Of a DNA stretch of 64,000 bases, positions 50,048-58,576 are shown one piece after another. The DNA is from Simiduia aestuariiviva (GTDB lineage Bacteria; Pseudomonadota; Gammaproteobacteria; Pseudomonadales; Cellvibrionaceae). The notes beneath the pieces are model-generated. The model did not search any database and was not told where the DNA came from. It saw only the letters and a list, made by a program, of their open reading frames with translations. Every line of letters starts with the position of its first letter. Positions within the stretch are counted from its first letter, which is position 1. A program made the position numbers and the translations under genes. Location of the stretch: positions 540,524 to 604,523 of the forward strand of contig NZ_JACHXZ010000002.1 in assembly GCF_014192475.1 (NCBI RefSeq). The letters are read 5' to 3'.

Positions 50048-51091
50048 ATGCACGTATTTTTACAATCTTTCGGCACTCCCTTTGCTCGGATCGCACTGAT
50101 CGCGGCATTCGCGTTCACTGCGGTCGCAAGCCCACACCTACAGGCTCAAGAGGATCTGGAACCGCGCTGGTATCAAGTGGAAATTGCCATATTCACCCAG
50201 CCAGGCAATGCGCAATTGGCGGCCAATGCGGAGATTTTTCGCAAAGATGTCACCCTCAGCTATGGGAAGAACGCACGCCACCTACGCGATCTTATGGATG
50301 TCGCCAGAGAGATGGCCGAGCAAAACCTGCAAGATGACATGATTGCAGGCCTAGCCTCGCAACCGGCCCCGGCCGCAGAAGGTGGCGCAACAGGCGCAAC
50401 ACCACAGAGCGAGCCCATTCCGCTTTCCGAGGCCGAGATTGCAGCAGTGCTCCAAACGACGCCTTTCGTCAAGCTACCCCAGGAATTACGGGGTCTGAAC
50501 GACACCATTGCTGCACTTAGTCGCCGCAATCGCCAGGAAGTATTGTTCCATGAAGCATGGCGACAGCCCATGCTCACACCCGAATCGGCACCCGCAATCA
50601 TCATTTCCGGAGGCGAACTATTCGGCGAAGATCGCGCTCTGGGCGGCACGCTGGCGCTGGGCGCCTCCCGCTACCTGCACTTAAAGTCAAACCTATGGAT
50701 GGCAGAATTTGCTGAAAACTACGGACAGGGAGATCTGGGATGGCCAAGTATTCCGACACCACCCTTAAAGAATTCGGAAGAAATTCACGACACGCAAATT
50801 AATTTAAATGCCGGCCAGACTACTGAACTCGGTGACGACCTTTGGCAGCAATACGAAATTATCGACAGCACCTACCAAAACATCCTAAACAAACCGTATG
50901 TGGTTACAAATCTAGCGACACTGAATCAAGATAGGCGCATGCGCAGTGGCGAAGTTCACTATATCGACCACCCTAAAATTGGCATTATGGTTTATGTCAC
51001 ACCGTATGAATTGCCGGAAGAGGATCCCGACCAGACGATTGAGCCCGAGTTAATCGATCCCGCCTCGGGCGCAGCAACGCAAGGCCGCTGA
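50048..51091 (+). CDS. csiV: CsiV family protein
   Basis: Periplasmic protein of about 347 residues with a signal peptide ending HLQAQE (about residues 1-33). EPRWYQVEIAIFTQPG follows, and YLHLKSNLWM and HYIDHPKIGIMVYVTPYELPE lie later. CsiV of Vibrio helps peptidoglycan synthesis by acting on the LpoA-PBP1A pair. A long Ala/Gly/Pro stretch near residues 115-135 is likely flexible. The frame is open from 50003, right at the mfd stop, but the ATG at 50048 gives a cleaner signal peptide. Probably cotranscribed with mfd. Confidence 0.82.
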   Translation: MHVFLQSFGTPFARIALIAAFAFTAVASPHLQAQEDLEPRWYQVEIAIFTQPGNAQLAANAEIFRKDVTLSYGKNARHLRDLMDVAREMAEQNLQDDMIAGLASQPAPAAEGGATGATPQSEPIPLSEAEIAAVLQTTPFVKLPQELRGLNDTIAALSRRNRQEVLFHEAWRQPMLTPESAPAIIISGGELFGEDRALGGTLALGASRYLHLKSNLWMAEFAENYGQGDLGWPSIPTPPLKNSEEIHDTQINLNAGQTTELGDDLWQQYEIIDSTYQNILNKPYVVTNLATLNQDRRMRSGEVHYIDHPKIGIMVYVTPYELPEEDPDQTIEPELIDPASGAATQGR

Positions 51092-51127
51092 GTCGGCAAC
51101 GCTAAAGAAAAAATTAATTATCCAAAT

Positions 51128-51156
51128 AAAAACACCGGCCATTGGCCGGTGTTTTT
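51128..51156. terminator. Bidirectional terminator between csiV and the cold-shock gene
   Basis: AAAAACACCGGCC (51128-51140), loop ATT, GGCCGGTGTTTTT (51144-51156). A strong hairpin with A and T runs that serves both convergent genes. Confidence 0.92.
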
Positions 51157-51164
51157 ATTAGAGG

Positions 51165-51377
51165 TTACACACAGACGACGTCTTCGGCTTGAAGGCCTTT
51201 TTCACCAGTGAGCAGTTGAAATTCGACGTTTTGGCCCTCGGCCAATGAGCGATAGCCTTCGCCGCGAATATTGCGATAGTGAACAAACACATCTTCCTGT
51301 TTTTCACCAAAAGAAATAAAACCATAGCCCCTGGCATTGTTAAACCACTTAACAATGCCGACTTCACGATCAGCCAT
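51165..51377 (-). CDS. Cold-shock domain protein (CspA family)
   Basis: The 70-residue single-stranded nucleic acid binding protein has RNP1-type GYGFISF and RNP2-type DVFVHY. GIVKWFNNARGYGFIS near residue 5 is the family start. The frame is open five codons further to 51392, but the ATG at 51377 (MADREVGIVKWF) is preferred. The 190-bp leader before it may be a long 5' untranslated region, as is common in csp genes. Confidence 0.95.
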   Translation of the reverse strand: MADREVGIVKWFNNARGYGFISFGEKQEDVFVHYRNIRGEGYRSLAEGQNVEFQLLTGEKGLQAEDVVCV

Positions 51378-51566
51378 TGTGAATAACCTCATTATTTTTA
51401 TGTATGTAAATCTTATCAGTTAGGGCCTGCCATCCAACCCCTAACCCAAAGGCGACGTGCGTGAGTCCCCACGCTCAATTCGCAACCCGTATATTTAAGG
51501 GATATTCGCCGCCCTGTAAAGCAAAAATTCAGTTTTACTGGCAATCTGCTAGTTTTGCATCCTTAA

Positions 51567-52295
51567 CTAGGCGTCAGCACGAAGTAGTTGTCCTAATATT
51601 CCCTGAACAGGCGCCCGGCTCGCCTCAAGCACCTGATAGATCGCCTCCATTGTTATGCGCTCGTCACTTATGCCTGCCGCCCAGTTAACTACTATGCATA
51701 AACTTGCATAATCCAACGCCAACTCCCGCGCTAGCGCCGCCTCGGGCATGGCCGTCATCCCCACCAACTCACAACCATCTTGAGCTAATCGACGGATTTC
51801 GGCAGCGGTTTCCAACCTTGGCCCCTGAGTGCAACCGTAAGTACCACCGTCCAGCAACGCTACACCCAGTGACTTGGCTGCAGATAAAATCTGACTGCGC
51901 AAGGCACCCTCAAAGGGATTGCCAAAATCAATGTGCAGCACTTGGTCAGACCAAAAACTGTGTGCTCGCCCCCAGGTGTAATCAATCAATTGGCTTGGCA
52001 CAACCAACGTGCCGGGTCCCATCTCACGACCGATACCGCCAACGGCATTGATCGCCAACACTTGCTGCACGCCAACTTCTCGCAGCGCCCAAACGTTTGC
52101 GCGATAGTTAATCTGGTGCGGAGCCAAGGAATGCTGAGCGCCATGTCGCGATAAAAATATTAAAGACTGGCCATTCCAATCGGCCAAACTCAGCGGCTCC
52201 GCTAATGGACCATAGGGCGTGTCGAGCGATAATTGCTTAACATTGGTTAAACCCGGAAACGACTCCCAGCCACTGCCCCCAACTACGGCCAACAT
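51567..52295 (-). CDS. S-methyl-5'-thioinosine phosphorylase (MTAP family)
   Basis: The 242-residue purine nucleoside phosphorylase of the MTAP family has VVGGSGWESFPGL, FLSRHGAQHSLAPHQINYRAN, NAVGGIG and GMTAMPEAALARELAL. In Pseudomonas aeruginosa the gene in this context was shown to act on 5'-methylthioinosine, and by position I assign the same role. MTA phosphorylase is the alternative. It follows mscS at 11 bp. Confidence 0.84.
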   Translation of the reverse strand: MLAVVGGSGWESFPGLTNVKQLSLDTPYGPLAEPLSLADWNGQSLIFLSRHGAQHSLAPHQINYRANVWALREVGVQQVLAINAVGGIGREMGPGTLVVPSQLIDYTWGRAHSFWSDQVLHIDFGNPFEGALRSQILSAAKSLGVALLDGGTYGCTQGPRLETAAEIRRLAQDGCELVGMTAMPEAALARELALDYASLCIVVNWAAGISDERITMEAIYQVLEASRAPVQGILGQLLRADA

Positions 52296-52306
52296 CAGAC
52301 GACCAC

Positions 52307-53401
52307 CTACCCCTTGCTCTGTTCAGCTAATTGAATTGGATCTGGCAAGTGCACTGTCGACGTTGGAAATGCACATTCAGCACCATGTTGAGCAATGATT
52401 CCATAAATCTTCAGCAACACGTCTTGCTTAATTTCATGGAACTCCACCCAGTTGGTTGTTTTGGTAAAGGTGTACACGAAAAAATCGAGCGAAGAGGACG
52501 CAAACGCATTGAAATTTACGATCAATGTTTGATCGGTATCGATTGCCGGGTGGGCCGTCAACATCGCCTTAACATCGTCGATGATTGCCGAAATGTGTTC
52601 CGCATCGTCATATCGAATACCGATGGTTTCATAAATGCGGCGATTCGACATACGCGATGGGTTTTCTACGGCAATCTGAGTAAAAATCGAATTGGGGACA
52701 TACAAAGGCCGTTTATCGAAGGTGCGAATGCGCGTCAAACGCCAGCCAATATGCTCAACCGTACCCTCGATGGATTTATCCGGCGAGCGAACCCAATCGC
52801 CCACCGCAAAGGGCCGATCCAAATAGATCATTAAACCGCCAAAAAAGTTAGCCAACAAATCCTTCGCAGCAAAACCAACCGCAATACCACCGATGCCACC
52901 AAACGCCAGCACACCCGATATACTGTAACCAAAGGTCTGCAGTGCCACCAATACCGCGGTAATGATTACCGATAAACGCATCAATTTTCCGAGCGCCATC
53001 ACCGTGGTTTCATCGATCGGCGCATCCATGAAATCGGGGCTAATCAGATTTTCCTCAGCGCGCTTTATGAAGCCAACCACAAACCAAGTAAGTAGCGCGA
53101 TGATGCCGGCAGTGCGTAGCGGCTCAACAAAATTCAAGATATCTGTGTCCGCCGCAGGAGCTACTACTTCGGCGGCCCAGCTGATCCCCACCAGCCAAAA
53201 CGACCACTCAATTGGGCGCTGCGCCGACAAAAACAGTGCGTCATCCCACAAGCTTTTTGTCGCGCCAGCGTGCACCACTAAACGCTTTAATGCACGTCGC
53301 ACCACAAACGCAACCACCAACGTCGCGGTAACAATGACAAACACTTCGAACATCCAAGACTCTATGCCCATGGACGCGATAGATTTCTTAATCTGATCCA
53401 T
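52307..53401 (-). CDS. MscS family mechanosensitive ion channel
   Basis: Protein of about 364 residues with three to four membrane helices in the first half (about 15-40, 68-95, 100-120 and 140-165). An MscS pore segment follows, with VLAFGGIGGIAVGFAAKDLLANFFGG near residue 175, split in two by position. The cytoplasmic beta domain has GTVEHIGWRLTRIRTFDKR. It protects against hypo-osmotic shock or acts as a small-solute channel. The ATG at 53401 overlaps the nagZ stop (TGATG), so it is translationally coupled. Confidence 0.9.
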   Translation of the reverse strand: MDQIKKSIASMGIESWMFEVFVIVTATLVVAFVVRRALKRLVVHAGATKSLWDDALFLSAQRPIEWSFWLVGISWAAEVVAPAADTDILNFVEPLRTAGIIALLTWFVVGFIKRAEENLISPDFMDAPIDETTVMALGKLMRLSVIITAVLVALQTFGYSISGVLAFGGIGGIAVGFAAKDLLANFFGGLMIYLDRPFAVGDWVRSPDKSIEGTVEHIGWRLTRIRTFDKRPLYVPNSIFTQIAVENPSRMSNRRIYETIGIRYDDAEHISAIIDDVKAMLTAHPAIDTDQTLIVNFNAFASSSLDFFVYTFTKTTNWVEFHEIKQDVLLKIYGIIAQHGAECAFPTSTVHLPDPIQLAEQSKG

Positions 53402-54441
53402 CAAACCAACTCTTTTTGCTGTTGAATGGGTTGTGGGGCCAGCGGCAACTGGCTCACGATCTGCTGCCATCGGGATAGCTGCCGCAGGTCATCCCAATGC
53501 ACCCTACGACGCATTCGCATATTGCCTATTCGCTTAGAACCCGGCACTTCCAGTGACGCTAAATGCTCGACAACTTGCCAAGCACCAGCGCGATCATTAC
53601 ACACGAGCACCATGTCGCAACCTGCGGCTATGGCGGCGTCTGCACGCTGGGCAAAATCACCTGCGCTATGCGCACCGGCCATGCTCAAGTCATCGCTAAA
53701 AATCACGCCATCAAAGGCCAGCTCATCGCGCAAATGCTGCTTGAGCCATCGAGCCGAGTAACCCACTGGCAAACTGTCAACATCAGAAAAAACAATATGC
53801 GCCGGCATCACTGCATCGAGCTCAGCGTGCAAGCTTGCGAACGGCACCAGATCATGACTGACGATTGCCTCCCACGGCCGAGGGTCCACCGGTTGCACCA
53901 AGTGACTGTCGCCCACCACTGATCCATGCCCAGGAAAATGTTTACCCGTAGTCGCCATGCCCGCCTCATGCATGCCCCGCATGAAGGCACCTGCCAGCGC
54001 CACCACTTCAGCGGGGTCTGGAGAGAAGGCGCGATCGGCAATCACCGCACAGTGGTTATCATCGACATCCAAAACAGGGGCAAAACTGATATCAATGCCA
54101 CATGCCAGCAACTCAACCGCCATCAGCCAACCCATATCTTGAACATGGGATAAGGTTTGATCTGGGTCTAAACGATAGGACTTCAGAAAGCTTTGCATCG
54201 CGGGGATCGGCGAAAATTCCTCGCGGAAACGCTGCACTCGACCGCCCTCATGGTCAACCGCGATGAGAATTTCAGGGTTGCAGGCACGAATGTCGTGTAC
54301 CAAGGACATCAATTGCGACAAATTTTCATAATTGCGGCTGAAAAGAATCAAACCGCCCACCTGTGGATGTTTGAGCAGCAATCTATCTTCATCCGATAGA
54401 CTAACGCCCGCCACATCCACCATTACTACGCCCGCTGACAT
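53401..54441 (-). CDS. nagZ: Beta-N-acetylhexosaminidase NagZ
   Basis: Cytoplasmic glycoside hydrolase family 3 enzyme that removes GlcNAc from recycled muropeptides. The protein has about 346 residues. GLILFSRNYEN and AVDHEGGRVQRF are near 50-70, KHFPGHGSVVGDSH near 170, and the catalytic Asp is in VIFSDDLSMAGA near 245. Reading frames begin at TTG 54456 and ATG 54447. The ATG at 54441 has GAGG at a good distance and gives the family start MSAGVVMVDVAG. It follows psrA at 33 bp. Confidence 0.95.
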   Translation of the reverse strand: MSAGVVMVDVAGVSLSDEDRLLLKHPQVGGLILFSRNYENLSQLMSLVHDIRACNPEILIAVDHEGGRVQRFREEFSPIPAMQSFLKSYRLDPDQTLSHVQDMGWLMAVELLACGIDISFAPVLDVDDNHCAVIADRAFSPDPAEVVALAGAFMRGMHEAGMATTGKHFPGHGSVVGDSHLVQPVDPRPWEAIVSHDLVPFASLHAELDAVMPAHIVFSDVDSLPVGYSARWLKQHLRDELAFDGVIFSDDLSMAGAHSAGDFAQRADAAIAAGCDMVLVCNDRAGAWQVVEHLASLEVPGSKRIGNMRMRRRVHWDDLRQLSRWQQIVSQLPLAPQPIQQQKELV

Positions 54442-54474
54442 CAGCATGTGCCTCAAAAATTGAAAAGATGCATT

Positions 54475-55107
54475 CTACTTGACAGCAAACATACCGGAAA
54501 GCGCAGGCACCATCATTTGGGTCGTGCCAGCCAAGGTGCTGTCCTGACCAAAATCTTCTTTAAGAATGGCGCTGATTGAGTCAAAGCTTGAAAGCGTGAA
54601 GATGGTGGCGCCAAGCATGAAATACAGTCGCCAATAAAAAGTCACTGGGTCGATATCCGGCGCAGCCTTTTGCAGCAAGCCTGTAAAACGCTGGTAGTGC
54701 TCACCGTACCGAGCAATGATAAATCGGCGAATATGGCCCTGTGATTGCGCGTACGCCAAGCCAAGCAGCCGCATAAAACGCTGCGCCGCAAGACTACCCT
54801 CTTCAGATCCGTCGCATATTGTTGAAAACAAGCAATCGAGTAGGTCTACCGGCGTTAGCAACTCGCTGCCCTTGCGCTCCACAAGCTTCACCAGGGAGCG
54901 GTCTAACTCCTGGCAAAAAGGCGTTAAAAAGCGGGCAAATACCGCTTGAATAAGCTCCTTTTTCGATCCAAAGTGATAATTTACCGCCGCCAGATTAACG
55001 CCAGCAGTACTGGTTATGGTTCGGAGAGAGGTTTCAGCAAAGCCCCGCTCTGCAAAAAGGGCTTCGGCAGCATCAAGAATGCGGGCAACGGTATCAGGTT
55101 GGGACAT
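54475..55107 (-). CDS. psrA: TetR family transcriptional regulator PsrA
   Basis: DNA-binding repressor of about 210 residues. The helix-turn-helix region (about 8-53) reads TVARILDAAEALFAERGFAETSLRTI then GVNLAAVNYHFGSKKELI, nearly as in Pseudomonas PsrA. There PsrA senses long-chain fatty acids, represses beta-oxidation genes and itself, and activates rpoS. The frame extends to 55164; the ATG at 55107 (MSQPDTVAR) is preferred. Target genes here are unknown. Confidence 0.88.
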   Translation of the reverse strand: MSQPDTVARILDAAEALFAERGFAETSLRTITSTAGVNLAAVNYHFGSKKELIQAVFARFLTPFCQELDRSLVKLVERKGSELLTPVDLLDCLFSTICDGSEEGSLAAQRFMRLLGLAYAQSQGHIRRFIIARYGEHYQRFTGLLQKAAPDIDPVTFYWRLYFMLGATIFTLSSFDSISAILKEDFGQDSTLAGTTQMMVPALSGMFAVK

Positions 55108-55174
55108 GCGAACTACTCTGGCAGGGCTTATTTTATTAGATAGGTTGGCGCTTTGCGGCCCCAACCCTAGGCTC

Positions 55175-55188
55175 GAACATACGTTTAC
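55175..55188. promoter_or_regulatory. Candidate PsrA operator upstream of psrA
   Basis: GAACATACGTTTAC has an AAC...GTTT arrangement close to the PsrA motif (G/C)AAAC-N2-4-GTTT(G/C) as I recall it, with one mismatch. It lies about 70 bp before psrA and before the gene at 55252. Inference only. Confidence 0.3.
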
Positions 55189-55251
55189 ATGAACTTTGTG
55201 TCAAGACGGCGCTAACCGCCATCCACTCATGCGAACTACAGGAGACAGCCC

Positions 55252-55560
55252 ATGCCCACGCCGCATACAGGTCAGTGGTACAGCAATCGAGAAACTGGGC
55301 AATATTTTGAAATCGTCGCGCTCGACGTCAACAGCACAACCATTGAAATCCAGTATGTCGACGGCTCACTGGATGAAATAGACGCGGAAATGTGGTCACA
55401 ACTGGATCTGCTCACCGCAGCCCCCCCTGAGGACCCCACTTCCGGCTACGAGACAATGGATGGCGACGCGGGTCAGTGTGGTATCGACGGAGACCCACCC
55501 AATCAACCCTTCGATATAGAGCGCTTAGAGCCCGACACATTCACGGGATCTGAAGACTAA
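55252..55560 (+). CDS. Small acidic protein, probably DUF6763 family
   Basis: The 102-residue acidic protein contains TGQWYSNRETGQYFEIVALD and TIEIQYVDGSLDEIDAEMW, a small beta-rich domain at residues 5-55, followed by a flexible acidic tail. I believe this is the DUF6763 family, which has no known function. The ribosome site AGGAG is 9 bases upstream. It is divergent from psrA and convergent with the LOG gene. Confidence 0.78.
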   Translation: MPTPHTGQWYSNRETGQYFEIVALDVNSTTIEIQYVDGSLDEIDAEMWSQLDLLTAAPPEDPTSGYETMDGDAGQCGIDGDPPNQPFDIERLEPDTFTGSED

Positions 55561-55618
55561 CCTGCGGGTCAGCAACTTAGCTTTTAGCCTCGCCCGTAAA
55601 TCCAGCATCGTTTAAACG

Positions 55619-56269
55619 CTATTTTTCCGCGGCAGGTATTGACGCAACATGGGCCTTGATGATTTCCGCAGCCTCTTCGGGCGTGTCCACTAGCTGCATC
55701 ATATCCATGTCAGGGGCGCCGATATTGCCCTCCTTCAACATGGTGTCGCGCATCCAGTCTAGTAAGCCGTGCCAATACGCCTTGTTAACCAGCACAATGG
55801 GAAAGGCCGCAACTTTATTGGTTTGCACCAGAGTAAGCGCCTCAAACAGCTCATCTAAGGTGCCAAAACCCCCAGGCATGATCACAAATCCCACGGCATG
55901 TTTAACGAACATAAACTTGCGCACAAAAAAGTAGCGAAAGGTCAAACTAATGGACTGGTAAGGATTGGGCGACTGCTCCATTGGCAATGTGATGTTCAAC
56001 CCAACAGACTCCCCCCCAGCCTCCTGCGCCCCTTTATTAGCGGCCTCCATGACGCCGGGGCCACCGCCGGTAATTACAGGTATTCCAGCCTCTGCAAGCA
56101 ATCTACCCAATTGCTCTGCTTGCTTATAGTGTGGGTGCTCTGGCGCTGTACGGGCACTGCCGAACACAGTAACTGCGCCGCGTACCTTGATGAGCTGCTC
56201 AATCCCGTCGACCAACTCTGACTGGATTCTAAGCACCCTCCACGCTTCCGGCATTTTGGCATCAAACAT
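55619..56269 (-). CDS. LOG family protein (TIGR00730)
   Basis: Rossmann-like protein of 216 residues with VITGGGPGVMEAANKGA near residue 65 and MPGGFGTLDELFEAL near 130. These are the nucleotide site of the LOG (Lonely Guy) phosphoribohydrolases. Members cleave nucleoside 5'-monophosphates to base and ribose 5-phosphate; the best-known one acts on cytokinin nucleotides. The substrate is unknown here. It lies divergent from lexA with about 150 bp between. Confidence 0.88.
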   Translation of the reverse strand: MFDAKMPEAWRVLRIQSELVDGIEQLIKVRGAVTVFGSARTAPEHPHYKQAEQLGRLLAEAGIPVITGGGPGVMEAANKGAQEAGGESVGLNITLPMEQSPNPYQSISLTFRYFFVRKFMFVKHAVGFVIMPGGFGTLDELFEALTLVQTNKVAAFPIVLVNKAYWHGLLDWMRDTMLKEGNIGAPDMDMMQLVDTPEEAAEIIKAHVASIPAAEK

Positions 56270-56342
56270 AAAAAAACTCCTTTTACTTCAGCAAATTAGG
56301 TCTTGAAGCTGAGTTTTTAGTATAGCTATCGAACACAATGCC

Positions 56343-56370
56343 TTGCCGAATATATTTTACTGTATATAAT
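56343..56370 (+). promoter_or_regulatory. lexA promoter
   Basis: TTGCCG (56343-56348) and TATAAT (56365-56370) are 16 bp apart. The -10 box lies within the first SOS box, so bound LexA would block RNA polymerase. Confidence 0.7.
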
Positions 56371-56375
56371 CACAG
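56360..56375. promoter_or_regulatory. SOS box 1 (LexA operator)
   Basis: CTGTATATAATCACAG matches the CTGT-N8-ACAG consensus exactly and overlaps the -10 box. Confidence 0.93.
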
Positions 56376-56378
56376 CTA

Positions 56379-56394
56379 CTGTATATAAAAACAG
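56379..56394. promoter_or_regulatory. SOS box 2 (LexA operator)
   Basis: CTGTATATAAAAACAG is a second exact CTGT-N8-ACAG site, 19 bp from the first and 24 bp before the lexA ATG. Paired boxes give tight autoregulation. Confidence 0.93.
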
Positions 56395-56418
56395 AGCCCA
56401 GGCTCCCTGGAGATATCC

Positions 56419-57021
56419 ATGATTAAACTCACTGCTCGGCAACAAGAAATCCTAGATCTCATTAAGCGCTGTATCGATGAGACGGGCTACCCACCGACGC
56501 GTGCAGAAATAGCGCAAGAGCTGGGCTTTCGCTCAGCCAACGCAGCTGAAGAGCATTTGAAAGCATTGGCGCGCAAAGGTGCGATAGAAATGGTTGCCGG
56601 CGCCTCAAGGGGTATTCGATTACCAGAGTCAGAAACGGGCATACCCCTCATAGGCCGCGTCGCAGCGGGCAACCCTATTCTCGCGGAAGAAAATATCGAA
56701 GAATATTGCGAAATCCCCCAAAGCTTTTTTAGCCCCGCCGCCGATTACCTACTGCGGGTAAACGGGATGAGCATGAAAGATATCGGAATATTAGACGGCG
56801 ACCTACTGGCAGTGCACCGCACCACTGAGGCTCGCACAGGGGATATCGTTGTTGCACGTATTGAAGATGAAGTGACGGTCAAACGATTAGAGCATCGTAG
56901 AGGCAGCGCACAACTGAAATTACATCCGGAAAATGCTGAGTTTTCAGTCATTGAAGTTGACCTCAAATCACAAAATTTTGCCATCGAGGGCCTTAGCGTC
57001 GGCGTACTACGCCGCAGTTAA
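56419..57021 (+). CDS. lexA: LexA repressor
   Basis: SOS repressor of 200 residues. The winged helix (about 1-65) has [25 protein letters not shown]. The Ala-Gly cleavage site is in RVAAGNP near residue 82, the catalytic Ser in VNGMSMKD near 117 and the Lys in VTVKRLE near 155. DNA damage triggers RecA-aided self-cleavage. It is autoregulated by two boxes and followed at 29 bp by sulA. Confidence 0.97.
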   Translation: MIKLTARQQEILDLIKRCIDETGYPPTRAEIAQELGFRSANAAEEHLKALARKGAIEMVAGASRGIRLPESETGIPLIGRVAAGNPILAEENIEEYCEIPQSFFSPAADYLLRVNGMSMKDIGILDGDLLAVHRTTEARTGDIVVARIEDEVTVKRLEHRRGSAQLKLHPENAEFSVIEVDLKSQNFAIEGLSVGVLRRS

Positions 57022-57050
57022 GCAGCCCCCCACTTCAAAGGTTTCGCACA

Positions 57051-57476
57051 ATGGCAACAGCACTACAAAACCTACAAGAACCCACTACTCTGCCCCGCGC
57101 ACAACCGGCCAAGGTCGCTCCGAGTCGTATTACTGAACTCGTCATACCCTCGAGCGAACATCAGGCCGTATTGCTGCCGATGATGCGTTATCTGGGTGAC
57201 ACTAACGCACACCAGTGGTTGACGCTTATAAGCCAAAGCAATCAACAGCAGCAACCTTTGAAGGCACACGGCGTCAATCCCCACACATTGCGCGTCATAC
57301 AAGCGCAATCTACGCACGATGTATTGTGGATGACTTGGGAAGCGCTCAGTAATGGCACCAGCCATACGGTCATCGCCGAGCTTGGACCACAACCTCAAGA
57401 TGTTTTAAAGGAATTAGAACGGGCAGCTGCTGAAGGCAATTGTCGATTAATATTGGTGCGCTGCCGGAGTAATTAA
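57051..57476 (+). CDS. sulA: SOS cell division inhibitor SulA
   Basis: The 141-residue protein binds FtsZ and stops septation during the SOS response. VLLPMMRYLGDTNAHQWLTLIS and VIQAQSTHDVLWMTWEALSNGTSHTVIAELG-type residues (about 75-110) resemble SulA of Pseudomonas. It has no SOS box of its own, so it depends on the lexA promoter. Its stop overlaps the next gene on the opposite strand by 4 bp. Confidence 0.88.
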   Translation: MATALQNLQEPTTLPRAQPAKVAPSRITELVIPSSEHQAVLLPMMRYLGDTNAHQWLTLISQSNQQQQPLKAHGVNPHTLRVIQAQSTHDVLWMTWEALSNGTSHTVIAELGPQPQDVLKELERAAAEGNCRLILVRCRSN

Positions 57477-57736
57477 TGCAGGGTTTTTGTCGAGGCGTCT
57501 TCAGTCGGAGCGGCGGAACCCACCTCTTGCTCGGCAGAGTCTAACGCCAATTCTCCAGCGGCCTCCATCCCAGCCTCAATCATGGCCTTAGCCACTTCGT
57601 ATTTAGCATCTTGTAAAAAATGCATAGATTCTTCTGAAAAGCGGATTGTAACCAACGGCTCGCCCTCCTCACTGGCACGCCTCAACGCGATTTCACCGGA
57701 AGATAGCTCAATAATTTCATACAGTTCCGAGGACAT
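57473..57736 (-). CDS. Conserved small protein of unknown function
   Basis: The 87-residue acidic protein begins MSSELYEIIELSSGEIALRRA, and the frame opens four codons upstream at 57748. IRFSEESMHFLQDAKYEVAKAMIEAGMEAAGE follows (split over about residues 30-62). I recall homologues beside lexA-sulA and topA in Pseudomonas; the function is unknown. GGAG lies 5 bases before the chosen ATG. Six 12-bp A-tract repeats lie about 140-210 bp upstream. Confidence 0.83.
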   Translation of the reverse strand: MSSELYEIIELSSGEIALRRASEEGEPLVTIRFSEESMHFLQDAKYEVAKAMIEAGMEAAGELALDSAEQEVGSAAPTEDASTKTLH

Positions 57737-58098
57737 AACAACTCCCATACTTGCAATGAGGCTATTCTACCAGCAAATGAAATGGAGTTCTCCCTGTGCA
57801 GGCAATTAGACAAATTGCACCTACCGCTAAGGGCCTAGCGACGCATCTTCTCTCAGGTATATTCAAGCTGCTGTAGTTAAAAACTTGGTTAAAAACGTAG
57901 TTAAAAACGTGGTTAAAAACATTGCTAAAAATATAGTTATAAAATATTGAATAGATAGGCTCAATTTGCCGGGGCTATTCAACACTGATGGTCAGTGCCT
58001 TTTACACTTAATTCAGCAGAAATAAAAGAAATCAAACCTGATTAGTTGAATTCAAAATCGGCGGAACTCATCTATCGACACATAGCGATAATGAACAC
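57737..58098. other. Gene-free region of 362 bp with tandem A-tract repeats
   Basis: It lies between two minus-strand genes. It holds the 57874-57945 repeat array and A/T-rich sequence around it. The promoter of the 57473 gene must be here. No RNA or protein gene is supported. Confidence 0.6.
57874..57945. repeat. Six 12-bp tandem repeats with A5 tracts
   Basis: The unit consensus is TRGTTAAAAACG on the plus strand. Units start at 57874, 57886, 57898, 57910, 57922 and 57934, and the last two are degenerate. TAG and TGG alternate at positions 1-3, so the array can also be read as a 24-bp unit. A-tracts phased at 12 bp would give a bent, writhing helix. There are no spacers, so it is not CRISPR. 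Confidence 0.9.
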
Positions 58099-58572
58099 TT
58101 AGGACTCGTCGGATAACTGTCGATTTCGGTCAATGAATTCCTGCAGCGCAAACAAAGCAGACTGCGCCTGCCCCATATCAAATGAAGGCGAACCGCTTGT
58201 CGCAATAACACTGCCAGAGGCCTGATTGCCGGTTGCGCTGACTTGAGTAGCTGCGGGCCCAGGCAAGGCCAACAGATTTGATAACCACGATTCGCCAGCC
58301 GCCAGTCTCGACAGCTCGCCCAATTCAGCTGGCACCGCACGCCCGCTTGGAACCACCCGTATCAAATCTTCAACACAGCCAGGCTCGTTAACGGGAAATT
58401 TGAATGCATCCGCCAGCTCCTGTAACAGCGCGACGTAGGCAGATTGCAGGTGCCAGCCTAAACTCTGTACAAGCACTTGACGCACCCACGGCAACTCTGA
58501 CGATTGAAATTGTGTCAACAATTGATGACACCAAGCAATCTGCTGATTTACCCGGCCCCTCGCGCTACTCAT
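58099..58572 (-). CDS. Conserved protein of unknown function (DUF6586-like)
   Basis: The 157-residue cytoplasmic, mainly helical protein begins MSSARGRVNQQIAWCHQLL, and FALQEFIDRNRQLSDE lies near the end. The stretch at about residues 100-135 is Gly/Ala/Ser-rich and probably a loop. I believe a DUF6586-type gene stands in this position in Pseudomonas; that name is uncertain. It starts 4 bp after topA, so it is part of the topA transcript. Confidence 0.78.
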   Translation of the reverse strand: MSSARGRVNQQIAWCHQLLTQFQSSELPWVRQVLVQSLGWHLQSAYVALLQELADAFKFPVNEPGCVEDLIRVVPSGRAVPAELGELSRLAAGESWLSNLLALPGPAATQVSATGNQASGSVIATSGSPSFDMGQAQSALFALQEFIDRNRQLSDES

Positions 58573-58576
58573 AAAA

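Noticed and set aside
56343-56418. A third SOS box upstream of lexA
   Set aside because: No further CTGT-N8-ACAG site in this stretch.
57874-57945. CRISPR array
   Set aside because: The repeats are 12 bp and directly joined, with no spacers and no cas genes.
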